Origin: Symbiodinium kawagutii | Taxonomy: Eukaryota > Sar > Dinophyceae > Suessiales > Symbiodiniaceae | Direction of reading: 5' to 3' | Assembly: GCA_009767595.1 (NCBI GenBank) | Contig: VSDK01008791.1 | Span: forward strand, 166,810 to 230,809 | Length of the DNA stretch: 64,000 nt | Shown here: in pieces, positions 34,564 through 44,879 of the stretch | How positions within the stretch are numbered: position 1 is the first letter of the stretch | Layout of the letters: each line of letters starts with the position of its first letter | Notes under the pieces: model-generated | What the model saw: only the letters and a program-made list of their open reading frames with translations | Databases searched by the model: none | Told to the model about the DNA's origin: nothing | Made by a program: the position numbers and the translations under genes

Positions 34564-34829
34564 CTTGCGAGAGACAAAAGAATACAAAAGGGTCACAAGC
34601 CAAAGTTCAGACAGAAGGATCCAAACACACAAGGACACAATGCACCCCTCCCAGGCCAAGTCATGCGTCCGATTGACAGTAAAAGGAATCACAAACAAAA
34701 TTGAGATGAGAAAATCGATACCATGATCCGACAGGCCCAAGGCGCATGAAAGGTGCGATGGAAAGTATTGGAACTCCAAGACATTTTTCATTTGGCTGGT
34801 CTTTTTCCATGAATTCAAAGTATTGAATT

Positions 34830-35365
34830 CAGGAATTCAGGACGTCAAAGCTTGAACATCGTCGGCTTCCACGTGTCACAACTGTGCGCCGCCAAGGGGC
34901 AACACACCCTTCCGGGCACGGATAAAAGGCACTGATGTCAATCTGGCCCGTCGCAGGAAGGGCGGGCGTCAACGTATCCGCAAGACCTCATGCTGTTGAC
35001 TTCATCGTGGTGTTTCCGCAAATTGCGGCATTCCATCAGTTTCCCACTACGTTGCACGTTGCTGTTGTGACTTGAACTCTCCGAATTGAACAACTTGACG
35101 AAGCTGAATCGGGAAGCAAATCCTACATGTTAAGTCAAATGCATATGTATATCGTTGCGTGCATGTGTGAATATCATTGTACGTACATAATACGCATAAA
35201 TATAAAATCTGTGCATTCGTGTACAAACAAACACACACATGTATACATGCATGTATGCACATACGTGCGTATGTACCTAGTTAGTTACTACTCCAGACGT
35301 GTCCTCGTATATATCTTTGTATGTGTGACTATACATACATATATACAAGTGCGGGAAGTATGTCT
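34830..35365. other. No gene seen; CA/TA-rich tract
   Basis: Contains a degenerate ACATACATAT / TGTATGTATG stretch (35140-35345). No coding island. Confidence 0.5.
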
Positions 35366-35369
35366 TGTG

Positions 35370-35830
35370 ATTTTGCATCTGGTGGTGCTTCCCTGTGGCG
35401 AAGCCCCTTCCCCGGGAGGTTTTTTCTCCACCTTGCCAGGAGCATCTATTCATTTCTATTCTCTCTTCTAAGAAGTTCTTTTTTGCGTTCTCCTTTCTAT
35501 TCTCAGTCCTTTTCTATTCTCAGTTCTTTCTTTTCTCCTTTTTTCTTTTCGTTTCTCCTTTCTTTTTCAGGGTTCTGAAAGTGACGTTAGGCCGTGTTCG
35601 CGGGCTCAGGCCTTGGGGCCTGGACCTTAAAATTCTTTCACCTGCGACTATTTACGACATCACCACAAGTTGTTCGTCGGAGTTGGCATGTTTCATAGCA
35701 CAACTCATTTCATATTTGAAGCTGCTACATTTCAATTACTACATTGACATTCGCGGTCCCTCGACAAACTCTCCAGGGGTGGCGGCAGGGGTAGCAGCCC
35801 TTCTTTTCTTGTGATTTTGTGTCCTATCTG
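35370..35830 (+). mobile_element. Candidate dispersed element (orientation arbitrary)
   Basis: A block unlike its flanks: a GC-rich start (35375-35430), a pyrimidine tract of TTCT/TTTC words (35440-35575), and a unique stretch ending in GGGGTGGCGGCAGGGGTAGC before AT-rich DNA. Plus frames run through it without a domain (35127-35471, 35321-35578, 35395-35814; the last includes LGRVRGLRPWGLDLKI). Two neighbouring frames being open and the abrupt composition change suggest a short interspersed element. No terminal repeats or duplications were seen, so this is tentative. Confidence 0.25.
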
Positions 35831-36950
35831 ATCATGCATATCTTGATTCAACCAAAAATTCCATGCACTATCATTTACATACAACTTAGATCATCATCTC
35901 AGAAACTAGTTTACAATCTTGCTTGTTCCTGGGATAACCTTGCTTTTGAGCCTTTACCCCATTGATCAAGGTGAACCAACCCAGGAGCCGATATCCACGA
36001 TCCAAGTGGCGAACCTCACCTCAGCAAGCGCTCCCCAGAGTGGCAAACCGATGAGTTTAATTCCAAACTTAAAGCAATGAATACGCAAGGTTAAAATAGG
36101 TTTAATCCGATCGCGACTTAAATCCAACTTGAATCTTTAGTGTACGAATTCAAGTTGCATTCAAAGCAATGAATAAGATGGCAAAAAGAATCTAAAGAAA
36201 CTAGTTGCATTTGATATTTCTTAAATAAGATATTGAATTGCGCTCTCCAGGAAGGAGGAGGTGTTGCAAATCGAAACTAAGGGCCGCTCTTTGCAAATAT
36301 CGCGCCATCTGCAGTCGCCAGCTGATGTTGGGAGCACTGCCTGGCTACGACCGGAAGGAACCGTTGAATCTCTTGGCGACTGTCAGATCTGAACGTGCAG
36401 TGAGCAGCTAAAAACTCTGCCGACACTATTGGTTCTACTGGATGGTTTATTGGCTGGGAATTCCTGGAGGATACTTGTAGCAATCCCACTGATTTGAATA
36501 ATTGAAAAGCAGAACTGATCCAGCCCACTATCCGAGACCCTGCGCTATGCCACTACTATCAGGGTTTACTGGAACAACATTATTATCATACGTAGAGCCA
36601 CTCTTAGCCATTTTGTGTGTTAATCATTCTCAATACTCAATAACCATCATTGGCAGTCCTCAACCACCATTAGCCGACATCCATCGCTGCTATAACCATC
36701 GGTATCCAACCATTGATCTACGCCACCACTAGCTGCACACTTCGCTCGGTTCCCTGACCGTCCAAGAAATCCTCAGCAATGGTGGGCGGAACGAACTGAC
36801 GCGTGGCAACGTCAGTCCTGACATTCTGCAGTTTCTTCGTTATGGCAGTTTGATGCACATCACTCATGTACATACTGCATGCATGCATGCATGAATGCAT
36901 GTATGCATTTGTGCATGTGTGCATGTGTGCATGTATGCATCTATGTGTAT
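35830..36950. other. No gene seen
   Basis: A minus frame at 36277-36528 has no recognisable content. CAACCATTA-type words cluster at 36560-36720. Confidence 0.35.
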
Positions 36951-36951
36951 G

Positions 36952-37345
36952 TAATGTAATGTAATGTGATGTGATGTGATGTGATGTAATGTAATGTAAT
37001 GTGATGTGATGTAATCTAATGTAATGTAATGTAATGTAATGTGATGTGATGTGATGTGATGTAATGTAATGTAATGTGATGTGATGTAATCTAATGTAAT
37101 GTAATGTAATGTAATGTGATGTGATGTGATGTGATGTAATGTAATGTAATGTGATGTGATGTAATCTAATGTAATGTAATGTAATGTAATGTGATGTGAT
37201 GTGATGTGATGTAATGTAATGTAATGTGATGTGATGTAATCTAATGTAATGTAATGTAATGTAATGTGATGTGATGTGATATGGTGTAATGTCAAGTAAT
37301 GTAATGTAATGTGATGTGATGTGATGTACTGTACTGTACTGTACT
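36952..37345. repeat. 75-bp higher-order repeat of TGTAA/TGTGA pentamers
   Basis: The whole tract is pentamers, mostly TGTAA, TGTGA and rarely TCTAA. The rare CTAA variant sits at 37016, 37091, 37166 and 37241, exactly 75 bases apart, so fifteen-pentamer blocks are repeated about four times and look identical. Since 75 is a multiple of 3, a 214-codon minus frame (I-T-L-H-Y, I-T-S-H-H) crosses it. That frame is a property of the repeat. The right end decays into GTACTGTACT and then ATGCATGC. Confidence 0.95.
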
Positions 37346-37470
37346 GCAATGTATGCATGCATGCATGTATTTCTGTGTGTATGTATCTATGTATGTATCT
37401 ATCTATCTATGTATCTATGTATCTATGTATCTATGTATCTGTGTATGCATGCAAATGTATGCATGTGCAT
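37346..37470. repeat. ATGC / TGTATCTA microsatellite
   Basis: Runs of TGCATGCA, then TATCTATG and TGTATCTA repeats. Low-complexity, next to the pentamer array. Confidence 0.85.
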
Positions 37471-37485
37471 CTGATTGTGTATAGG

Positions 37486-37929
37486 CTGTGCAGTATCCGA
37501 AAACCCGTCCAGGTGTGTTTCTGCAAATGCAGATCGCGCCGCAGCAAGTTCCAACTCCATCCGGTACGCGCACCACACCATCTCTACCATCCCAGTCCTC
37601 TCAATGGCTCTGAAGCCTGGTGCTCGTAGAGATATCCCTCCTAAATATGTCGAAAAGGTCGTTGTCGCCAACCTCAGGGGCAGTTTAACGCTACAGTGTT
37701 TCTCTTGGATATGGGATATCCACCCTTGACTCGTTTCAATACAACTACTGCGGGCGTTCATCTCCTGCCATTCTACCTCATGGCAAATCAACTTTTTCTC
37801 AGCCTTGGGTTCTTGGTGACCAAGCATCCTAAATTGCTTTACCATCCCAACATTGGCAGTCCTAGTAGGGAAATCACCTGCTCTGGGGGTACAGCCGTTT
37901 ATGGACACATTGATAGTTGCAGCTGACAA
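37486..37929 (-). CDS. Long candidate exon, unknown protein
   Basis: One minus frame is open without interruption for about 150 codons of non-repetitive sequence, unusually long for this window. It includes VGMVKQFRMLGHQEPKAEKK, then LICHEVEWQEMNARSS, and near the end FRAIERTGMVEMVWCAYRME and LELAAARSAFAETHLDG. The C-terminal part is helical and charged. Plus-strand frames (37475-37729, 37696-37926) are also open, so a dispersed element is a possible alternative. Splice borders were not fixed. Confidence 0.4.
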
Positions 37930-38479
37930 TCTGAGCTGCTGGATGCTGTTGATCTGGCTAACCTAGCAAGTTTGAAAGATGCATCTTCAGCTTAGCCAGT
38001 ATGGGCCAATGACCCACAATAATACAGAATGTCATGGTCAATGATGGTTGATGGTAAACTTACATTGTATAAGCTGCCATCAAATGTACCATGAATATTA
38101 CCTGATGATCTGCCATCAAATATGAGCCTCCAATTAGTGCATTTATCCACATTGATGCATCCACACGTCATTCTGGTTGAAATGCATCATGATTGAAATG
38201 TCTGATTGTGATTGATTGTGCGGGTACCCAAGTTGACCCACGATGTGAGAAGGAATATCATCTTGGTCAGCAATTATCAGGATGTCCCATCATGTGTCAT
38301 GGACAGGAAGTACGACTCGTGTCTCCTCTGTTTCGATTTGCCGTAAACCTACATTGCTATCTGTCGCGGCTCATGTATTTCTTCAACCACAATCTACGGA
38401 CAGAGCTCCAATAGTTACTTGAGCATCATTTCAGTACTGTCTTCCAGTTAAAATCCGAAAACATTTCCACAGTTCCCCA

Positions 38480-38640
38480 GGTGATACCATCTACCCTCAG
38501 AAAAAAAATGAACTGATGGGCAATCGAAAACTGTTGGGCAAAAAAGACAATAGTGCATCCAAGCATATCCAAGCATCCGTTCGAAAACATCGCGACGCCC
38601 CTTTTGGAACAAGAAACTATACCTCAGCACTGGCCAAATG
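38480..38640 (-). CDS. Coding island, frame unresolved
   Basis: Two minus frames are open. One reads FLFQKGRRDVFERMLGYAWM; the other, after GCTGAG|GT, reads GVAMFSNGCLDMLGCTIVFF then a hydrophobic run. No domain is recognised and the left border is unknown. Confidence 0.25.
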
Positions 38641-38975
38641 ACTGTCCACCATGCTGCTGACTAGATCTCGTAAAGCGAATCTGCGGGATTCTACCCATGT
38701 GTGATCACCAAGCAAAGCAGTGCAGCTTCTATTTGCGTACGAGAGTATTGCAGGTCCCCAAGACAAGACATAAGCAAAATTGGCTTGTTATTGGAAGTAC
38801 AAATAGGACGATGATGCTTGTTTTCAACTCCAGGCGTGAGCAGCTAAAACATGCTAAGACCCGAATAATTGTGCAAGGATCAGCGGTATCAAAAACACTG
38901 CTTGGTTGATGGGTAGTGAAAGCCGGTCTACCAAGTTTACATTTTACAGCTGGAGTCAACCCACTGGCAATACAC

Positions 38976-39036
38976 TGCAGGGTTGTGGGTCCTGCAAAGT
39001 GCCAAGAAACGCCAGCACAGCCTCGGCCACTTGCAT
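38976..39036 (-). CDS. Short candidate exon
   Basis: The frame reads MQVAEAVLAFLGTLQDPQPC and ends at a CCTGCA|GTGTAT donor. It is an amphipathic alanine/leucine helix followed by a proline turn. The start is either the ATG or an AG acceptor just inside it (GCAAG|T). A second minus frame is open over the same bases. Confidence 0.35.
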
Positions 39037-39640
39037 AGCTAAGTAATCCACCACTTGCCAAGTGCTATACATGAAGAGCAACTCCGTTGGGAAGGAGCCA
39101 GATCCCCCATGCAGCTGGTAGACCTGTGCACGACCATGCCGCTCCTATCCTCAAAAAAAAAATTGGAGATTTCATGTGATTTCCCTATTTGCAAAAGAAA
39201 AACTTGAGAAAATTCAACTTGAAAGCTGCTTTTCTGCTTTTCCCCAGGGTTGCTTGATATAGAGCACTTGCTTCCTACCATTGTTGTTGCTTTAAAAAAT
39301 GCCAAACTATAGATGATAATTATGTTTGTGTGTGTGCACATGTACGTATGTATGAATTCATGCATGTAGGCAAAAAATGTATGCCCGCCGGTGCAAAATC
39401 ATTTATGCATGTACGGTATGTACATAGGCACCTACAGTATCTCCGATCTTGAGGCATCTACAGCTGGTGCCTGACCCAGCTTCGTACGTCAACAGCAGTC
39501 ATTCTGTTCGGCCAATAGGCGTTTGAACGTGGGATCAAATGTGAAAATCGACGTTGAACCAGGTGACGGAAGTGACATCCCATTTGAGGAATCCAGCAAC
39601 AGGATCTGGTGATACATGGGTCCCACATGGGTCACTGGAC

Positions 39641-39731
39641 GTCCAGCATCCGATGCACCTGGCTGAAGTCGAGCCTCAAGGAGGCCAGATCCTTGTCATC
39701 CTGCGCCGGGTCCACTTCTGCTGGAGTTGAG
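39641..39731 (-). CDS. Candidate internal exon, acidic helix
   Basis: After TTGCAAAG|C (or CTCCAG|C) the frame reads STPAEVDPAQDDKDLASLRL then DFSQVHRMLDV, leaving at TGGAC|GTCCAG. The composition is strongly protein-like. An overlapping frame to the right gives a hydrophobic peptide (FSIITFEILMVIFCVKILL) that would be intronic in this reading. Confidence 0.45.
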
Positions 39732-40349
39732 CTTTGCAAGAAGAATTTTGACGCAGAAAATCACCATTAGAATTTCAAATGTGATGATTGAGAAGGTGAA
39801 CAAAGTGGCCGAAAATATCCTGAACGTAATTGGATAAGTCCTTAACAGTGTTCCAGCTTTTTGAACCGAAACCGCGCTGTGATGTGAAACCATTGAGGCC
39901 AAACATATCAGGCTACCAACTTTCAATAGCGTGACCTACTTGGATTTCAAGAATTCCCTGGTAACAACTGGTCACATTCACCATGATTATGGGGCTCACT
40001 TCACCCACCTATTGATGCTTAAGGTGAGCTATCCACGGGAACTAACCCCGAACTGCACAGCCACGCATTCATTAACCATGGGATATATTGTTGATGTATG
40101 CTGGTACATGTTGGTAAACTTCCTAGTTTTGTTGGTTTTATAATCCATGATCAACCATTAACCAGCTAAGTGACATGACATACCAGCTAAGATACAATTC
40201 TAGGTGGGATCAAAATCAGAGATCCAAATCAAAATCGATACTAGTTCGCAAATTCGTTCAACGGGAATGGATTTCGGTGAATTTCTTGGTTTGCTACAAA
40301 TTAGTTTGCCAATTCACATCAACCATTCCCATTCCCATCGAAATCCATT

Positions 40350-40392
40350 CCATTCCATTTCCATTCCATTTCTATTCCATTCCCATTTTTCG
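40350..40392. repeat. ATTCC pentamer repeat
   Basis: Imperfect (CCATT) units: CCATTCCATTCCATTTCCATTCC. It lies at the exit of the exon at 40399-40501. Confidence 0.85.
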
Positions 40393-40398
40393 GGTGAC

Positions 40399-40501
40399 CA
40401 AACCGTTGGCTCCTCCAAGTACTGCGCAATCTCCACCTGGCGCAGCGTCTCAAAGGTCGGCCATGGCTGTGGTTCCAGCGTCCGGAAGTTCCACTCGAGG
40501 C
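40399..40501 (-). CDS. Candidate internal exon, unknown protein
   Basis: The acceptor is strong (CCTTTCCAG|GC); the frame reads LEWNFRTLEPQPWPTFETLR then QVEIAQYLEEPTVW, with a GGTTTG|GTCACC donor. It is rich in W, E and P, soluble-looking. Without the donor the frame runs on into the ATTCC repeat. No family is recognised. Confidence 0.5.
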
Positions 40502-40849
40502 CTGGAAAGGCCCAGGCTCCAGTGACGACCCCAAAACCACAGTTTCTTCTGTGCATTTTTCTATGAAGATGTATGAAGATTTTTTGAGGGAAAGTTTTAT
40601 GAAGATTTTGTTGATTGGTTAACTGTCAATACCTAAGTACGTATGATTCATATTGCCCCATCATGCATATGTCATATTTCGTTTGTAAGTCAATAGGTAC
40701 TCATGGTTCATAGCCACTGTACCATTGCGAGTATTTGTGACCAAGAAAATAGGCCATCATGGGTTTTGACTACTGCTTAGAGGGAATCATTCCAATCGCA
40801 CCAGTAGGAAAATTAACCAAGAACGAGAAAGACATCTAGACCATTGGCA

Positions 40850-41106
40850 GCAGGTGAATCCTTGCTTTCCTCCATGATGGGAACAACCAAAGAGAGATAC
40901 CCATGGGCAGAACATGGGCAGAACGATGATGGGAATGTCCTTCCAGGATCTTGAAATCTGACAGCCGGATAGGGATGCTGAAGTGCAACCGTGCCTCGCA
41001 TAGTGTCCAGCTGTGAGCCAAAGGGTAGACACGATATGACCTCAGCGGCCAAAATGGCTGAAACATGCTGAAACCATCCTGACAGTGGTGGGCTGGTTCT
41101 GCACAC
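40850..41106 (-). CDS. Coding island, three minus frames open
   Basis: Three minus frames are open for 80-115 codons. The one I find most protein-like contains AILAAEVISCLPFGSQLDTM then GTVALQHPYPAVRFQDPGRT, entered after GGTTTCAG|C. The others read ARHGCTSASLSGCQISRSWK and ILEGHSHHRSAHVLPMGISL. The island is probably exonic, the frame is not settled. Confidence 0.35.
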
Positions 41107-42104
41107 CCATGCAACTTAAGAATGTCACAAATCCTGTCAATTGGGTTGGATCCCAATAACCTTGGATTCTTCACTCCATGATGACACATGGGTCACACCA
41201 CCGGGTGGCAGCCACGGGGCCGTCTGTAAATTGACGTGGACATTCATCGACCATTGCTTTTTACAGCAGTGTTCATCGCCCGCCATCAGCCACCGAGCCC
41301 TACTGCATCCAGCTGGGACTCTGCTTCCGAGCAACAGGTCCGTCTCTAGGCGCCCCTGTGATGGAAGCCGCCAGCAGGAAACCTCTCAGGGCAGCATGGT
41401 ACACGGATGTGACAAAATTGATGTTTTTCATGAATGGCAGAGGTTGAGAATTCCAAGCACTGGAGATGGCATCTAGTCATTCGGCATGGCTGTGTTGTGG
41501 CAGGTCCATATAGAATGATGTGTTCTGTTTGGGGTGAGTGATCACATGTCCCAGTCTAGAGGGGTTTCTAGGCCAGGACACAAAACATCCCATTTGGGAG
41601 ATCAAGCATCTGGTGTGTTGCTGAGCCATCTAGCAATCCCTGCCATATTTACAAATAAGATTGAAAATGCATGTGTAAACATATATATATATGCAAATAA
41701 GATTCAGCTGGTGGAGGATGTCTTGAACTTATTGGCATCTTCTTGGTCCCACGCGGCACAACCCTTCAGTGCCGAGAAACTCCGGTAGAAGTTCACGTCA
41801 CCGCAGACCATCACGATCGTTGGGGGCGGCGTCAGTCGCGCCAATGATGTCACTGCACCTAAAGCTGATCCAGCCTTGGCAGATCATGAAGCAAACATTG
41901 GTCAGCGGAAGCAGAGTCTGCAGAGCATGTTGCCAATGCGATCTGGCTGCATTCGAATTGTTTGACAAATGACAAATATCCCCCACTCTACCCCAAATGC
42001 CCCTTGGAGTCAGAAGTTTTCTCCAGAGAAGATACGAAGACACGGTGCTTTACACCAAAAGACCTGGAACAAATTTGCCCGTACCATAGCTGTTCCCAAT
42101 CATA

Positions 42105-42215
42105 GACCTGTGACCACCCACGACTGGGTTCCACGCCGGCATCACCTCTGCGTGGCCAATCTTCGCATAATGTTTGCAGAGGTTCGTGAAGAACTGACCT
42201 TGATGACATCAAAAC
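42105..42215 (-). CDS. Candidate exon, frame uncertain
   Basis: One frame reads GQFFTNLCKHYAKIGHAEVM then PAWNPVVGGH to a GTCACAG|GTCTA donor. An alternative frame (41988-42212) reads SVLHEPLQTLCEDWPRRGDA. The first is preferred for its composition and the donor. No family is recognised. Confidence 0.35.
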
Positions 42216-42404
42216 AACTTCACGACAACATCTCAGCCGTCAGTAAATCTATGAAATCCTTGCCAAGACATAGTTGTTGTAATGATTATAACTAACGGTG
42301 TCTTGATAGTTCTGCAAATTGTTTCTGCAATTTTTCAGAAAACTTCCGTGGTATCCCGACAGCGGCGATCGCGCTCTACGGATCTTCTTGTACCACGCCG
42401 TGGA

Positions 42405-42545
42405 GTCAAGCTCCGGAACTTCCTGGAACCATCCGGAACTTCTCAGAACCTTCTGGAACCGCTCGGATTTGCGAACAAGCTTCCAACCTCTTCCAACTGC
42501 TCTGGAACTTCGCAGAACCTTCTGGAACCTTGACCTGGAAACTGC
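42405..42545. repeat. Degenerate TTCTGGAACC repeat (HSE-like words)
   Basis: About ten diverged copies of a 10-13-bp unit built on GGAACTTC and TTCTGGAACC. TTCTGGAA, the inverted nTTCnnGAAn arrangement of heat-shock elements, occurs intact at least twice. The copies may simply be a minisatellite. Frames on both strands read L-E-P / F-Q-K repeats. Confidence 0.6.
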
Positions 42546-42869
42546 CTGGAAACTCCCGAAACCTTTGGGAGCTTTTTGGAAAATGGACCTGGCGGAACAC
42601 ACCGGAGCTTATCTGGCTGACCGCATGAGCTTGCGCTGTTAGAGAACTCCATGGGCAAGAAACCGCTTAGATTCTACCCAGCTGTTTGCTTGAGCTTCCA
42701 GTGTCAACCACAGCTAGCACAATCTACTTGCGAGCTACTCAGGTATGAAATTCTGAAGTTGCAGGAGGTATCAATATCACTATGACTTTCACATTGAAAC
42801 AAACCACAACACTCAAACAGACAGGGATCCTTGTAGACCCACATTGACTATGAAAATGGTTTGTCTCAA

Positions 42870-42990
42870 AAGGCATGTGCTGCAAGCACCTGGAACGGTC
42901 GCTGGAGACAAAATTGACGTTCCCGCCATCTCTGGATGCGAAATGGCACATGCCGACATGTCCATGTCCCTCACAACATGACTGGGTCAT
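42870..42990 (-). CDS. Candidate exon piece, cysteine-containing
   Basis: A minus frame reads HVGMCHFASRDGGNVNFVSS then DRSRCLQHM. It lies immediately left of the exon 42993-43100 with no room for an ordinary intron, so the two may be alternatives or one may be mis-framed. Weak. Confidence 0.2.
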
Positions 42991-42992
42991 AC

Positions 42993-43100
42993 TGGGCCCA
43001 AGTTCGCCGCCCAAGCACCGTCCATCTGCTGAGCGATGCATAGCAGGCGGCTGCCCTCTTCTCGGACTTGGTTGATCGCGTCCATGGCCCAGCTACTCAC
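42993..43100 (-). CDS. Candidate internal exon, 36 codons
   Basis: Acceptor TGCACCCAG|GTG and donor GGGCCCA|GTATGA bound exactly 36 codons, phase 0 in and out: VSSWAMDAINQVREEGSRLL then CIAQQMDGAWAANLGP. The W-A-M-D-A-I-N-Q-V-R-E-E-G pattern recalls the first helix of periplasmic-binding type domains (A-x-x-x-A-I-x-x-I-N-x-x-G), which would fit the ligand-binding reading of gene B, but it is a short match made by eye. Note that GTGAGT at the start could be misread as a donor. Confidence 0.5.
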
Positions 43101-43378
43101 CTGGGTGCAGCACAGGTTTCTTGTCTCTTGGAGACATCACGTTTTGTTCCATTACAGTGCCAGAGATTTGTTGCAGCGCCAGGGATGTCTCTGGGGGAAA
43201 ATGACTTGAACAATTGTGTTCGGCATGTTTTCGGGAACTGAGGGCAGCAATTGGACTCCAGCAAAAGCTAGCCACTACCAGCAGTTTCCTGAAGGCCAAG
43301 CCGTGCAACAAACCCATACAAGCTCTGATCACTGAATGGGTGCAATCTTTTTGCAGCCCTTCAATCATGTTGCCTCAC

Positions 43379-43543
43379 CGCAGTATTGCCAGTCCCGAAG
43401 TTTTGGCAAGCCCAGATCTCTAGATATACAGGGTTTGCTGGCATCAATTCATCTTGTTGTAGGTCTTTAGGACTCATTTGAATCATTTTTGCCAATAGAT
43501 TTAATTGGTAGGCCGTCCATGGGGCACAATTGCCCAAAACCAA
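43379..43543 (-). CDS. Candidate exon, unknown protein
   Basis: The frame reads VLGNCAPWTAYQLNLLAKMI, then QMSPKDLQQDELMPANPVYL and EIWACQNFGTGNTA, leaving at a good donor (ACTGCG|GTGAGG, phase 0). The acceptor is not fixed. The composition suggests an extracellular or luminal segment with cysteines. It lies in order between the signal-peptide exon (44.29 kb) and the exon at 43.1 kb. Confidence 0.5.
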
Positions 43544-43895
43544 ACTAGCTGCTTGATCGACTACTCTGCATGGTCAAAAGTGGGACACCACTGGTTGCTA
43601 CTGCTTGATGCTCGTCAGTCCTTTCCCGCTTCTGCCTTCCACTTGTGCTACAAGTTTACAATGCAGAGTAAGGCACGTACTTTGGCTTTAAAATTTTGGT
43701 ACATTCTGCGTCAGGAAAACTGTGCCGTGGGTGACAAAACTGTAAGCTAGCATTGCAGTTGTCTGAAAAGAGGATGGTCAAGACCGCGAAATGAGAAATT
43801 CAAGCAAAAATCACAGTGTCTTCACAATGATGAAACATGATGGTTTTCATTGCTCGCTGTTTCACTTGCTGCTCGCTCAATGGTGTTTGATACAC

Positions 43896-44060
43896 TCAGT
43901 CAGAGCGGTCTCCGTAAACAGTCCAACCTCCTCTGGGAACCAAGTCACTGGAGCAACTAGGTCGAAAACTGTGTTGACCCCAGCACTCCACAGGACGCCG
44001 TTCAAACCCTCTGGTTCCGAAGAACAACAAACTGCCTCATCTTCTGCATCACAGCTTTTC
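43896..44060 (-). CDS. Candidate internal exon, extracellular-type peptide
   Basis: After TGCCTTAG|G the frame reads KSCDAEDEAVCCSSEPEGLN, then GVLWSAGVNTVFDLVAPVTW and FPEEVGLFTETALTE, leaving at CTGA|GTGTAT. Four cysteines occur in the first 12 residues. The other minus frames are interrupted. It follows the signal-peptide exon of gene B at a normal intron distance. Confidence 0.5.
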
Positions 44061-44218
44061 CTAAGGCAGACAGGTGCCATGTCCGACCGTGGTATAAGCT
44101 TCTGGGGTATGACTCAGTGCCCAAGGATGCCCAATGCGAGCAACACCATTAGTGCATGGAGGCCCGAAACTTTGGGTTGTAAAAATTAATGTGTTGAATT
44201 CGTTAAAGTAGATGGGGC

Positions 44219-44291
44219 CTGCCACGCCGCTCAATGCCAGGAGGATCATTATTTTCACAAAGCGGGTGCCGAGACTGCCGTATGTACGCAT
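44219..44291 (-). CDS. First exon of gene B: signal peptide
   Basis: The ATG at 44291 starts MRTYGSLGTRFVKIMILLAL then SGVAG: a basic n-region, a hydrophobic core (IMILLALSGVA) and a small-residue cleavage site. An upstream in-frame ATG at 44303 would add four residues. The exon may end at a GC donor (GGCAG|GCCCC) or a GT donor six bases earlier. A second minus frame (44203-44427) is open, but the signal-peptide reading fits the order of exons to the left. Confidence 0.45.
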
Positions 44292-44879
44292 GCAAATGAA
44301 CACGTATTTCCGCTTCTTTCAAAGAATGCGGTGTTGCCTTCAACAGAAACACACGGCTAGACACTTTCCTGCATCCAAAACAAACGTCTGGACGATATCC
44401 CACATAATTAACTAGAAACAAAAGCATAAATGTTTCCGTTTCCGTTTCACTATGCGAAAAACGTTCTTAGCACTTTTTCATTGAAAAGAAGGTTGCATTT
44501 AACCTCAGCAAGACCATCTATCACACCTTTGGCAACGGATTTTTGGAATCATGGACAATGATTGCATTAGGCAATTTTCACATATATATATATATATATA
44601 CGTAAACATATATATTGTACAAAGTGAAGCCGCGCTTTGCCAATCACATTGTCTGTTGAGCACAATCTTGGCAGAAGCATTTCTAGCCAGGCTACTTGCG
44701 ACACTTCTCAAACCTCAAGTAGCCTACCATGGCCATGGCATGGTCTAGGGTCACAACAACCATCCCTGTGCACATCGAGCTTCGCCCTGCAATATGCGTG
44801 GGCTCTGTTCCACAAGTGTGGAGGACACTCGAAAGCACTGCACGATTCTCGAAGACAAATTTCCCAACTCACCTGGCAA

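Noticed and set aside
36718-37362. Minus ORF of 214 codons (HITSHYITLHYI repeats)
   Set aside because: Product of the 75-bp higher-order repeat, whose length is a multiple of 3.
39760-39925. Membrane-helix reading FSIITFEILMVIFCVKILL
   Set aside because: AT-rich and without splice support. The overlapping acidic exon at 39641-39731 has better borders, though the two could coexist in different transcripts.
41040-41065. Relic of the dinoflagellate spliced leader (AGCCATTTTGGC on the minus strand)
   Set aside because: Only 12 of about 22 bases match and the flanks differ. A similar 11-base hit at 36606 also fails.
43091-43101. GTGAGT at 43100 as a splice donor
   Set aside because: Reading it as the first codons after a CCCAG acceptor opens a clean 36-codon exon with a donor at its end.
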